Shown one piece after another: positions 1 to 11,111 of a stretch of DNA of 64,000 nucleotides; position 1 is the stretch's first letter, and every line of letters starts with the position of its first letter. Under the pieces are notes generated by a model, which saw nothing but the letters and a program-made list of their open reading frames with translations, had not been told where the DNA came from and did not search any database. Source of the DNA: Nematostella vectensis (Eukaryota > Cnidaria > Anthozoa > Actiniaria > Edwardsiidae); contig NC_064034.1 of assembly GCF_932526225.1 (NCBI RefSeq), positions 2,528,001 through 2,592,000 of the forward strand, read 5' to 3'. The position numbers and the translations under genes were made by a program.

Positions 1-3000
1 TTTCGTCATTTTCTTTTTCAATTATTGGTCTCTCAGCTGCCTTCTGTTGACAGAAAGACAGCCATGTTTGAAGATGACACTAAAGGTTGGAAAACCTCAC
101 GATTCTTTGTTAATGTTTCGTCCTTTGCTTTGGCATACTAGTATTATCATATGTCTTATTCTTTTAATCCGATGTTTAAATGTGCGCGGCTTAGAGATTT
201 CGAGGTGTTTTGTGGATATGCACGCATGATCTGTGCATTTGTACTCGGTGCACCATAATAAACAAAAAAAAGGAGCAGAACGTTTGAAATATTTCTTTAG
301 AATTTTAATATCTTAATGAAGATATGTTTAAAATACCTAACACAGTATTTTGCTCTTTTTCTTTTTCGAAAAAATCATTTTTTGCTTCAATATAAGTCAT
401 TTCAAAGGCCGCTCAAAAAATATCAAACAAATATTATAATTTGCTTGTATAAAAAAAATTGACCCTTTCTACTTAAAGTAGAAATCTAAGCGTCTTGGCT
501 TCAATTCATAATTCAATAGCGTTTTGCCCGACCTATCCGATATCAAGATGTGTTTGCTGTTTATGGTTTTGCGGCCTACTTACAGTCAAACGCAGTCTCG
601 CTATGCCGGCTACCATCGATCGGGAAAAGAACGCTGTTTAAAGTTTCCATTGCTGGTCTCTCTCTGTGTAGCGGGCGGCAAGTGGGAGTTTTTAGTCGCA
701 GTGTTTTACGGCTTAATTAGTTCGGGCAACTGAATAACGAGCATGCATTTCGGCCTACTAGCTATGGCCCTTCCCTACCAATCAGTAAAGCGGTAGATAT
801 AGGATGGCGGCGATCATATATCCATAATGACTTTACTAAAGAGAAAGGCATCTATTATCACGTCATACTTACATTTCATTCTCAGTTACTTCAAAATGTT
901 AAGCTTTTTATCGACCTATTTAATGCTGTGCTTTCATTAAACTTTGAACATGTTTACTCGCAGTTTCAATATGAAGATGCGACAAAATATCAAACGATTT
1001 CGAAAGGATGTGGAAATTAACCTATCTACTAAAAACTGGTAAGAACAGATCAGCGACAAATGCAGATCATTCTAAATTAAAAACTAGAAGCTTTTGAGAC
1101 ATGGGTGTCATGGATACGCAAAACATGCTTAGCGTCAGTAAACGTGACTCATAAGTATTTTCCTTACACGTTTTAAAACCCTTCCTAAACTGTTTTTATT
1201 TTGACGCACATTTTGCTTAACCTAATTTCCATCCGCTATAAAATGCAAACAAAGAAATTCCACAATAAGAAGCATGATTTTGTTTCTTAGCGCATTATCT
1301 CGTTGATAAATAGCTTGATTTGTGATTTCTGGATTTTCCATTCTCTTACTATGGGTCTCCTGGAATCACATTTTTGACATTATAAAATTGCCTCGCACAA
1401 CCATGGGCGCTATTTTTTTTCCTGTTTCCAATTTGTTCCATTAGCGATGTAGGGGGAAATGATAGCCTTTTTAAATCGGGAACTTAAAAAGCGGCAAAAC
1501 GATACAAATGCTAATCTAACTAAAAGCGCGCAAACTGCCACATACGGGACTCCTGTGTTGGAAACGAAAGCGCGGGAAAACTCTCTCTCATATTTATATA
1601 AAACCGATGAAAGCATCTTAACAAAAAAGAGAACTCTGGGAGAATGGATATCAAATAAACATATGAGTGCCGGGCCCCTGTAGATGTTAATTGCATGTTC
1701 ATTTCAGTTCTAAGCAAACAAGCTAGTAATTTGTTTTAATTGATTTCTGCCGTAAAATTTCTCGAAAGGCACTCATATTGTTTTCCATCCATTCCAGTAT
1801 CTCTTACATTTGGTGCCCTTCCAGACATTATGAAATCAGTTTAATCGGGGTTAGTGGTTTTAATTCGTTGACCGCACTCTAGTGGCGCTAAATAACGCAT
1901 GGTAGCAAATATAATTGGTTATGTTAAAAAAAGGAAAAATAACATGTTAGATTTTTGAATCAGCTGTCGCTACGATGTATGACCGGATGTGGATATTTAT
2001 TTTTTAAGAGGATGATAATGCATGCGATGGAAATAAAGTTCACAACCAAACACCGTACCAAAAACAAGCTATAGCCCGTTTAATTTGTTGAATTTGTTGT
2101 CCGCGTATCTTTGAAATAAACTGGAATAAAATAAAAATTGTTTAAGATTGCGTTCAATTTTAGTTTATTTTTTTGTTTTATTGTAAGTTTATCTTTTATC
2201 GGAAAATAGAAAAAAGTGCTATTGCAAATATTGCGTTCTTTATGGCGTTCTATTTGAGAAACAGAGCATTTTGGAAAACCTTAAAATTTGTTTCGTTGAG
2301 AGACGCACCTGTTACAAACAGAGATTTCATACTTACAGTCAAAGGCTCTCGAGCTGTGGTCACTTCCATCAACAGGGAAGAGGATGCTTTCTGTCTTACT
2401 CATTTTTTAATAAATAGTATTTACTGATTAATACGTACTCTAACTGAATGCCATGGATCGGGGTTAAGTGTGAGACGTGTTTGTTGTTAATAATTCATGA
2501 GAAGTAAGCTTGGTTTTGCCAAGAACCTGAGGAACAGATTGGGCTAATTAACGGACGAGTATTCTGAATCAAAGACGTTAATCTTAGATTCTTTTACACA
2601 TTTTGACACGTATGTATTGCAGATTGTAACGAAGTTCAGTCAAATGCCGCGTATTTTACAGATAAACCTAAAAAATATAAATAAAAGAAAACATGTAGAT
2701 AAGATAAAAAAAAACTGAGACATTAAAAAGTTAAACTCCAAGCAAACTATATCCCTCTTATCTGTATAATCGTATCCCATCACAAGCCAAAAAAGCAACT
2801 CGTCTGTTTTGTAGTTTTTAAATATGTGTAAATTTTGATTTGAATAGCGGAATTAATTTTGAATTCACAGTGACAACAACGAGGTGAATTCATTTAAAAA
2901 AACTCCGCAGGGGGTAAGCCTTCTGGCTATTATCAATGTGAGTCTTATTATTTTTGTTTCCGTTTTCTTATATTCTGAAAAATAAATTAGAACGTCATCT

Positions 3001-4529
3001 AATCGACGTAAAAGAACATCCTTTTTCGAACTGGAAACTCACACCAATCAAATTCTCGAGCAAGAACATAGGGCTTACCTCCAGCAATAAATAATTATTT
3101 AATCCTAGATGTTTTTTTTTTAAATAAGATACAGTCCCTAACCCGTTATGAAATGAAGCAATTTTCCTTCTCTGAAAATAACAAAGTTAATAAACTGTGT
3201 TTTGAACCCGATTTGAGCTTTGTTTTGTTAGTGGGCTCTGTTGTCAACTTATCTACGGATTATAAAAATCTCGTCCTTTGAGTCCTTTTTACATTGTGAA
3301 ATATTGCTTTTGCGCAGTTTTTATATGGTTCATTGGCATTGAACTTTCTGGCCAAGGCCAAGCAAATGTTTGTTTCATCAAAATAGCCTTTTTACGTTAC
3401 GTGATGCAGAAAACGTGACTAGAGTCCTTGATACAGTGATACGTGATGCTAGGACCGATTATACAACACTGATAACATTTTTTAACATTCTGATAAATAG
3501 ATGACGTCATTTCACAGTGTTACCATCAGACAAAGGCCAAATTTAAAAATACTTAGATGGGTCCGTGCCCCAGTGCCCCACCCTTTGCTATGGTCCTGTA
3601 TTTGCGAACGGTTCAGCCTGAAACCGAGTCTTCCATGTATGTGTCCTTGAAATATAAACTTGAATATACGGAAAATTAGACAATTTATTTCGTTGATTTT
3701 TTTTTCAGCTCTCAAACTGTTTATGGTAAATTTTACTCAAAGGTTAGATCACATCCATACACCTCATGCAAGTAAGGTAGCACGTGGTGTATGTATCGAA
3801 CTCTGATTGGTACTTTCAACCAATTATAGACAACCGTTTAGTGGTCTTTGTTGGCGTGTAAAATCAGGAAAAAAGTGACGGGTGAGGTGAGTATTTAGCT
3901 TGTGGTTTTTGTAAAAGTCGTGGAATATTGGTGGACTCATTTTACCTTGGCGTTCCCTTGTACTCCAGACGGTTGAGTCGTTACCGTGCGCAAGATGGTA
4001 CGTGCGTCGCAACACCGGCCCCACCGGACCCCGGATTCCGTATTTGGTATTTTTAAAAGTGTACAAAGCGCTTTTCCACCCACCAGCTCCTTCTGAAGAT
4101 AAAATTGTTAGCGAGCATCACATTTTTCTCCTTAAATTGGAAAGGCAAATTTTAGGGAACTGAAGAGTAGGGGTTTGGCGCTCAGGCTATCAAAAATTTC
4201 GTGCGATACCATGTTATTTATCCGGGCACATCGCCAAGCTGCATCTTCATCATTGAGCCTTGCACGTTGTGTCGATGTGTAGTCACTGTGAAAGCTTGAT
4301 GCTGGGATTCTGGCATCAGGTATCGTACCGTCTTGAATTCTAAGTGCTTTACGGCAATCTAAAATACTAGTGCATACTTTTCTCGCATGCGTGTAACCAA
4401 TATTTGTGGGGGATAGGGGATGCGCAGACATAGAATGCTATATGTAGAAGATCTAGAATTTTGCTAATTATTCAGGAGATAAGAATTGGCGGAAGTTTCG
4501 CGCGCATTCCCCGCTTACCCCTAACTACA
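1..4529. other. AT-rich DNA with no recognised gene
   Basis: Only short open frames (under about 100 codons) occur here and none resembles a known protein or has convincing splice signals. Homopolymer A and T runs are common. Nothing else is supported. Confidence 0.5.
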
Positions 4530-4993
4530 TAGTCCAGTCAATCTGGGGTTTCAGGTGGAACTAATTGCAATAGAATTTCTGTCAGCGGATTTTGAAAAAG
4601 TGATACAACTTAGTGAACATACTAAAAGTCCCCAAAAATCACTTTGGTGGAACCTCTTGAAATATGTGATTTTTCCATTTCGGAGCAAAACCACAGGGTA
4701 CCCGCGTCGCTCAAACGGAAAGAAAGTAAAATACACGTCTCAATCAGTAAATTTATAAGGCCATTGGTCAAAGTTGATTATAGACACTGTTTAGATATCG
4801 AAACAAAGCAAATTGCCCCTGCTTAATATCTTTATTAATATTTATTTATTCAAAAAAAGGTACCCGCGCCGAAAAACCCTGAAAAAGTCTGAATCAGAAA
4901 ACTTTAAAGGTCATTGACCAAAAATCATTTTAAATCAATTTAAGTATCGAAGTTCCACCTGGGCCATAAAGATTTCATAGATTGACTGGACTA
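4530..4993. mobile_element. MITE with 15-bp terminal inverted repeats
   Basis: The left end TAGTCCAGTCAATCT (4530-4544) is matched exactly in inverse by AGATTGACTGGACTA (4979-4993). Similarity continues inward less exactly, with CAGGTGGAAC near the left end answered by GTTCCACCTG near the right end. The outermost TA on each side may be the target duplication, as in Tc1/mariner-like elements. The interior repeats its own motifs, for example GGTACCCGCG twice. No transposase frame is present, so this is a non-autonomous element of about 460 bp. The superfamily is inferred only from the TA. Confidence 0.7.
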
Positions 4994-5984
4994 ATATAGA
5001 TAGATAGACTTCCTTATAAGACGGGTCTTCGAAATGGCAGGTCGCGCATGCGTAGGATGGATTAGGCCGCACGAGGAAGGGTTGTTTGCAGGTTTCGTGT
5101 TTTTTTTTTGACACGGCCCGGATGAACAAGGGTTCTACAGAGAAAACGAGCACATCATCTGAAAAGTAATCTTTTAAATTAGTAAATAAAAAAATGGAGA
5201 AGCAAATTTATCATCAGGAGAATGAGTGAGTAAAAGCTAGTGAAATCCATTTAGAAACATGAGAAATAGTTATAATGAGTGTTGCCCAGCTTATGAGTAC
5301 GAGAATGGGTTATAGAGAGAGTGAACGTCTAGAGCGAGTGACCAATAGAGAGGCTGCTCTCTGTTGATTAAGTTAGTGAATGAGCCCGTGCTGGCATTCG
5401 GAAGAGTCAAAAGAATAAATGAAACTCTTTCTTTAAGCCTATAAATGAAATGATGAGAAGATGAGAGCGTGCATCATTGTCCCTACCCACATGATCGATA
5501 GCATTCAGCTCGCACGTGGTTTTGCCGTCCCAGGGGGGACTCGGGCCCATTGTTGTAGGAGTCGCAGTCTTGCTCCATGTGGCAGTGAAGGAAACAGGTA
5601 TCCCGTGAATCCACTTACTTTGTTATGATCGTGCGTCTTGTGACAAGGGCTTAGATGAAGACGCATTTGTCCATTTGTAATTTTCGGCAGGCCCTCGCTA
5701 TCAACAAGAAACAACATAGTTATGTCTATAAATTCAACATGCCAGGGGCGGATACAGGGGGGGTATACGCCGTCTACCCGGCCATTATCCATTATTTTTT
5801 TACTTCTCCCACCAGCAAGGATTAGTAAGCATTTTTGCCTTTTTTGTGTGTACCCGGGTTGAAACGGTGAGTCTATATTTGATGAGTCTAAATTCCTTTA
5901 AAATTCTTCATTGCTTTAGGGAGTTACTTTTAATCTTATTATCAAAATTGAATGTCGTAGTAAACGTTTTATGAATCTATATTA

Positions 5985-7240
5985 TAAATACAAATTAAGA
6001 TATCCGAAAATGGATGAACGAGCAGGGGTGAGCAAGCGAAATGGTATTGTAACTGTAGACAGTAAAAAAAAGACAATTGGACAAGGCCGAGAATCGAACC
6101 GAGTCCAGATCCGGTAAAATGAGAAAAATAGACCATACTTCCAGACATGCGCTGAAACACCGTATGGCAGCATAAAGCTTTACGGCTAAGCTGGAGATTT
6201 CGGCCCCAGCACCGCTATCTAGCGAACTGTACAACACAAAGGAACCTGAGGTGCCCGCGCATTAATGGGGAGGCAATAACCAGGATCCCAGCCCTGTCTT
6301 AGTCGGTTACGCCACGCACAGCTCACTGAGATATACACTAAAAAATATCGGGGTCTTTTTCACGCTTGCGTCTTCTGGGAATACGTGTGTTGCTATAGTA
6401 ATGTAGTGATGTCGTCATCGTATGTGCAACAAACTACGACCTCTAGGTCTAAGTTGCTGCCTTTAGCCTTTGTTCTTCTTTGTCAAGTCATGCACGTGCA
6501 TATGAATTTTTTTTGTGCCCAGAACAACAAAAGTAAGCTACATTTAAATGCACGCAATCTAAGATTTTTTTGTGTTCTTAGGTTTTAGAAAATACTGTGA
6601 GTAAACTTCTCGTAAACTACTCTCCTACAATTTCTTAGGAGCATTTCAGATTGTAGAGTTCATATTTTCAGGAAAATAAAAAATCATGCGATTTCAAGTG
6701 TAAAGTCTAACACGCTGTGACGACGAACTTTGTAAAAAGATAACGCATTTTATTATAAAATTTGACGCACCCAAGCTGCATTTCATCATGGTATTTGCCA
6801 ATAAATAGTTTTACAAACACCTTCTTCACCCTTTCTTGCTATTATTGTATTCAATGAAGATCACGTTCAAGGTTACCAAGATCTGAAATTCAATTCTGAT
6901 TTTCTTTCGGAATTGCAAAGTATGGCGCTTTAGAAATACAATACACCCAAAATCTAGGGAAGGCACCTTCCACACCAAAGCTTTGATATAACGGAAATTC
7001 TAGTTTATTACAAAGTGTGTCGGTTTTTACGAAGTTCTCTGTTCTCGTCAATCCTTCTTGCTCCCCTTTAGCTCACCCCTGTTCTCCATTGTTCAGTCAA
7101 GGATATATTCCTTGCTCACCCTCGCTCCCCTTTTTCACCCCCTTTCTCAGATTCGACAATTCCATTTCCCTTGCTCACACTCGCTCCCCTTTGCTCATCC
7201 CTTATCCGATATCTTAATTTTTATTTATTTATTGCAATAC
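5985..7240. mobile_element. Dispersed 1.25-kb element with inverted ends, copy 1
   Basis: The left end (about 5990-6045) and the right end (about 7160-7235) are imperfect inverted repeats sharing AATTAAGATATC and a GGATGA..GAGCA..GGG block. Most of the interior (about 6065-7020) recurs in inverse orientation at 38830-40240, including the blocks around 6150-6240 (GATTTCGGCCCCAGCACCGC), 6390-6490, 6590-6740 and 6930-7010. A box-B-like string (GGTTCGATTCTCGGCC on the minus strand, near 6092-6107) suggests a tRNA-derived part, but spacing to any A box is not convincing. There is no long coding frame. It is best read as an old non-autonomous transposon or composite SINE-like repeat. Confidence 0.6.
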
Positions 7241-7726
7241 GCAACCCCGCTCTTATTCCAGACAGCATATGCGTTTTAGTTCTATATAGTCTTTGAACGC
7301 GTGCGCTTTGATAAAGGCCTCTCAAAAGGCGACTTTTTGGGTGGCAAACTCTACATCTACATTTAGGGGACCTTGCTAATGGGTTCCTATCAGGCAAGCC
7401 TTCAGCGTGACTGAATTAAAGGCTATGTGCGCAACCAAAGTAATTTTAATTAATGGATTGAAATCTAACAGTTACAAGTTTAGGAAAGCGATCTGTGTTT
7501 ACGAGACAGTGAGTTTTTAAGGTGTTCTTAGCAAGGTTATCATTCTCCACGAGTTTTCAAAATGAGATTATGTTAATAAATCCTTTTTCAAGGTTTCCAG
7601 GGACACTTAAACATTTATTATCACTTTTCTAGATAGGTATATCTTGAGAATAGAATGTGAACCTACCTTGTTATTTATAAATAGCTAATGCAGATATCCA
7701 AAGCAGAGACAGCCTCATCGTTCGAC

Positions 7727-7966
7727 GGTTAGTCCATGAGCTCACCCTTGTATGTATCGCCTTATGGTCAGTCCATGAGCTCACCCTTGTATGTATCGCC
7801 TTACGGTTAGTCCATGAGCTCACCCTTGTATGTAGCGCCTTATGGTCAGTCTATGAGCTCACCCTTGTATGTAGAGTCTTACGGTCAGTCCATGAGCTCA
7901 CCCTTGTATGTAGCGCCTTATGGTCAGTCCATGAGCTCACCCTTGTATGTATCGCCTTACGGTCAC
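7727..7966. repeat. 39-bp tandem repeat, about 6 copies
   Basis: Six near-identical units share CATGAGCTCACCCTTGTATG and differ mainly by GTTAG/GTCAG, ATCG/AGCG and TTAT/TTAC. The spacing is a constant 39 bp. A coding role is not indicated. The near-identity suggests a recent array. Confidence 0.9.
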
Positions 7967-8494
7967 TAGCCAATGAACTTCCAGGGTTCGAAAGTCGACG
8001 AGGGAAAAATTTTTACCCAAATAACTGTTATCCAAACTAACATTTATAAAGTTAGCCTCATCCCAATATATTCATACATAGATTTTGGTATAATTATTGT
8101 GTATCAACTGGGTCGTACTCCTTTTTTAATTCGTCAAAATGGGTATCAGGCGGAAAGGTTATTTCTCATTTTAAGAATAAGGAGATTGACGCAGTTTGCC
8201 TTTTAAGAAATTTATTTACTGATGCATATTTACACGTGACACAAAACACAATCAACCAATTTTCAAGCAACAACAACCGGATAAACTAACTAACGAGGTA
8301 GATCGCGTGACACAACGTCAAGGTCACATGGTGTCGAGGTCACAGGCGCGAGAACGAGGCGGCTCGCTCTCGCCCGTCGTTACGCTGACCGCGACGCCCT
8401 TGGTACCCGAGGATGGCCACGTACAAACTGGCCTTGTTTCATGTCATGAAGCCAGTATTACAACTTGGCTTACCTTTTTTATCAACAATCACTT

Positions 8495-9328
8495 CAAGGG
8501 CGTATCCAGAGTTTTCTCAAAATTGGAGGTACAGATATAAAACATATAGCAGAAGGTGTGGGCTGTAGCTCCCAGGGGCGTACGCAGGATTTTAACAAGT
8601 TGCAATCAAAGCATTCAGAAGCTGTATGAGGGCGTGGCCCCTCATCCCGCATCCCCGTGAAGATTTCATAGCTCCCGCTTTTGGGTTTTGAAATTGGCGC
8701 CAATGCGTCAGACTTTTGAGAGTATTACACGATCCTCTGTCATCCTCGATCTGAAATAGGACTTCAGTCGTCGCGTGGCACTGAACGACATAACAATATG
8801 TTTGGAAATCATCTGTAGACTACCATGATTAAGAAAATTATAGTTTTTATCCTCATCATTTAAATAAAACTACGTATGTAAACATTTAATTCTTTCCCCT
8901 TGTTATGAAGATAAGATCGCCAAATTTTTTTCGCAGTCCAGTGACTGCAGGCCTATAGGCTGCGTACGCCCCTGGCTCCAACAATTTCTTCTGAGACTAA
9001 CTTCAAATGTTAACTGGTTAATTTTTCTCTCAGTCTCACGCCTGCCTACCTTACCTCACTTACATACGCTTTCAACTTTCAGGCCAATATCATTTTTCAA
9101 TTATTTTTTGTCTTATTCGTCGAGTTAGCACTTTTTCTGTTAAGAAATAGATTAGTCTTCAACTGTGTCAAATACAATGATATCTAAACTCATTGAACCA
9201 AGTGCCGTAGACATAGGTCGAGATTTCAAAGAATGATTCAATTTATGAAAACTTTTAATAAAAAAACATTAAAAAAATTGGGGAGGGGAGTCTTTTGAAT
9301 GCTCGGAACCCCTCTGGATCCGCCACTG
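8495..9328. mobile_element. hAT-like element remnant (outer element)
   Basis: CAAGGGCGTATCCAGAG (8495-8511) and CTCTGGATCCGCCACTG (9312-9328) are imperfect inverted ends of the CAGxGGCGGATCCAGAGG type common in hAT-like non-autonomous elements. The right end lies only about 20 bp past the stop codon of the potassium-channel gene, so the element probably occupies that gene's 3' untranslated or flanking region. No matching target duplication was found and no transposase is visible. A second element (8573-8974) sits inside it. Confidence 0.45.
8573..8974. mobile_element. Nested MITE with 15-bp perfect inverted ends
   Basis: CAGGGGCGTACGCAG (8573-8587) is the exact inverse of CTGCGTACGCCCCTG (8960-8974). 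The element of about 402 bp is flanked by GCTCC on both sides (8568-8572 and 8975-8979), a plausible short target duplication. It has no coding capacity. The CAGGGGCG terminus is hAT-like, though a typical hAT duplication would be 8 bp. Confidence 0.65.
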
Positions 9329-9347
9329 AACCAGAATCATATTCGGC

Positions 9348-11111
9348 TCATATCTTAGTCTCTAGGAAGTCCTTATCGTCAGTAGCCTGTGACGTCAGAG
9401 GTGTTACTATGACTGCAGTTCTTCTTTCTCGCGAGAACTCAGGCATGACGCACGGGTGGGTAGAGGTCCGTCCGCGCGGCTCAAAGTCTTTTTGCTTATT
9501 CCTCTTTTCCTTGAAAGGTGCATTCATCGCTTCCTTAAGTCTCCTAAGTGGGGAACTACTGCGGCTTCCATGGTAACTATCACTCTTGTCGACGTCCTGT
9601 TCGCTGAGGATGCGTTGCGGTTCCCGTTCGTGATTCGTGTACATTGGAGGTATAATGAATAATTCGGAATCTGACAGCGAGAGTTTTCGTTTGGACGCAA
9701 ATAAATAAGGCTTCAGTAGCGCATGATCGTCCTCGCTGTCTTCGGGCGGAGGGGAGGTCGCAAAGTCTTTATACTCCGCAAGGTCATCTTTGTACCCCAT
9801 GACGTCATACGTGCTGATTTTCGGCGCAATTCTCGCGACGGGTCTGGCGTCATTCATGTAGTCATTAGTTGCGTCACTTCTCGTATCTTCATCTGACGGC
9901 ACTACTTCCGGTGGTTTGTTCAAGTGGTCTTGTAATGGGTTAAAGCTCCCGTTGGCCTTCGTGTCGTCCACCGGTGGTTTGGAGAGAGAAAGCGTCGGCG
10001 TCGAGTCATAGATGCGATTCTCGCCTTTCAAGCTGCGGCTCTTTAGTAAGATAATACCGTTCGCTTCAGCGGGCTTCGGTTGCTTATCCTCCTCCATGCT
10101 GATTGGAGCTCCGCGTCTTGGGCGTCTCCGCTGAATAATCAGATCGCTGGCGATGCTATCATCACTGCCTCGCTGCGTGTCGTTGAAAGCATCTCGGCTT
10201 AGTAATGGAGAACATGGGCTTTTCTCGTCGTTTGCGCACGGTTCTGGTTCCAGTAGATTATTACGGGCGCGACGTGGTATCATTTCTGGGCTGTTAGAGC
10301 CTGTGGATGTCACGAAACTCTCTCCGTCCGCATCACGATTTGGCTTCTTTTTGCGTCTCGAGCTTAGCTCCAGCGGTTTCGCCAATAAGCCGGGAACTCC
10401 ACCAAGTACAAGTCTACGCTGCTTGACCGGAAGCTTCAGCCTTGCTTGCGCATGCGCGTAGTATAAATTAAAGTTGCTGCCTATGACCGAAATAGGCAGG
10501 GCCACGATGAGGACGCCGCATATCGCGCATGCGCCACCGATGATCTTACCAGGCCATGTTTGCGGCGTCATGTCACCGTAACCGACGGTTGTCATGGTGA
10601 TGAGACACCACCAAAACGATTCTGGTACTGAAGTGAATTGTGCGCCTCTACCTTCAATGATCACCTCCACGTAGTAGACGATGCTGGAAAACATCACCAT
10701 TGGAATGAGCACCATAAGAAGCAGGAGCACAAGCTCGTGTGAACTCGCCTTTAGCGTCTGAATCATGATCTGTAGCCCGTAGGACAACTTGATGAAGCGA
10801 AAAAGGCGCATGATTCGGATCACTAGGAACATGCGCACAATGGGGTTAGGGTAGAAGATGTTCACGTAGAACGGAATGATGGCCACGAAGTCGATCCAAT
10901 TCATGATACCGCGACAGAAGTGTAGCTTTGAGGGGCAGGAGATCAGACGCATGAACAATTCAAAGCTAAAGAATATACTGCAGAACATCTCGATATGATC
11001 CAGACCTTCCCGCGAGCCCATGATATTATTTTTACGGATAGCTGGCATGGTGGTGGCGCAGAATGTGGCGATGGACAGCGCGATAAACAGGCAGGATGTG
11101 TAGGAAAATAT
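9348..11111 (-). CDS. Shaw/Kv3-like voltage-gated K+ channel, exon 2 (S1 to C terminus)
   Basis: This exon encodes residues 177-763. The acceptor CTCTCCCTAG precedes it and joins in phase 0 to the exon ending at 13250. S1 is about 177-197, S2 about 214-235, S3 about 246-263. S4 (about 266-286) has charges R269, R275, R278, R281 and K284. S5 is about 303-325. The selectivity filter TVGYGD (351-356) marks a K+ pore. S6 is about 367-390. The S6 hinge reads PIS (382-384), where Kv1-4 channels have PVP. The S4 end lacks about three residues compared with Shaker (KLS then YGLQI). The long cytoplasmic tail is Ser/Pro-rich and ends in ETKI, a class I PDZ ligand pattern. The product is a plasma-membrane tetramer subunit; whether it conducts alone or modifies other subunits is uncertain. 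A hAT-like repeat lies just beyond the stop. Confidence 0.93.
   Translation of the reverse strand: MFSYTSCLFIALSIATFCATTMPAIRKNNIMGSREGLDHIEMFCSIFFSFELFMRLISCPSKLHFCRGIMNWIDFVAIIPFYVNIFYPNPIVRMFLVIRIMRLFRFIKLSYGLQIMIQTLKASSHELVLLLLMVLIPMVMFSSIVYYVEVIIEGRGAQFTSVPESFWWCLITMTTVGYGDMTPQTWPGKIIGGACAICGVLIVALPISVIGSNFNLYYAHAQARLKLPVKQRRLVLGGVPGLLAKPLELSSRRKKKPNRDADGESFVTSTGSNSPEMIPRRARNNLLEPEPCANDEKSPCSPLLSRDAFNDTQRGSDDSIASDLIIQRRRPRRGAPISMEEDKQPKPAEANGIILLKSRSLKGENRIYDSTPTLSLSKPPVDDTKANGSFNPLQDHLNKPPEVVPSDEDTRSDATNDYMNDARPVARIAPKISTYDVMGYKDDLAEYKDFATSPPPEDSEDDHALLKPYLFASKRKLSLSDSELFIIPPMYTNHEREPQRILSEQDVDKSDSYHGSRSSSPLRRLKEAMNAPFKEKRNKQKDFEPRGRTSTHPCVMPEFSRERRTAVIVTPLTSQATDDKDFLETKI

Noticed and set aside
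6060-6340. Functional tRNA gene from the GGTTCGATTCTCGGCC string
   Set aside because: No acceptor, D or anticodon stems can be built at proper spacing; it is part of a dispersed repeat.
9456-10461. Plus-strand frames opposite the channel exon
   Set aside because: Shadows of the well-supported minus-strand channel coding sequence.
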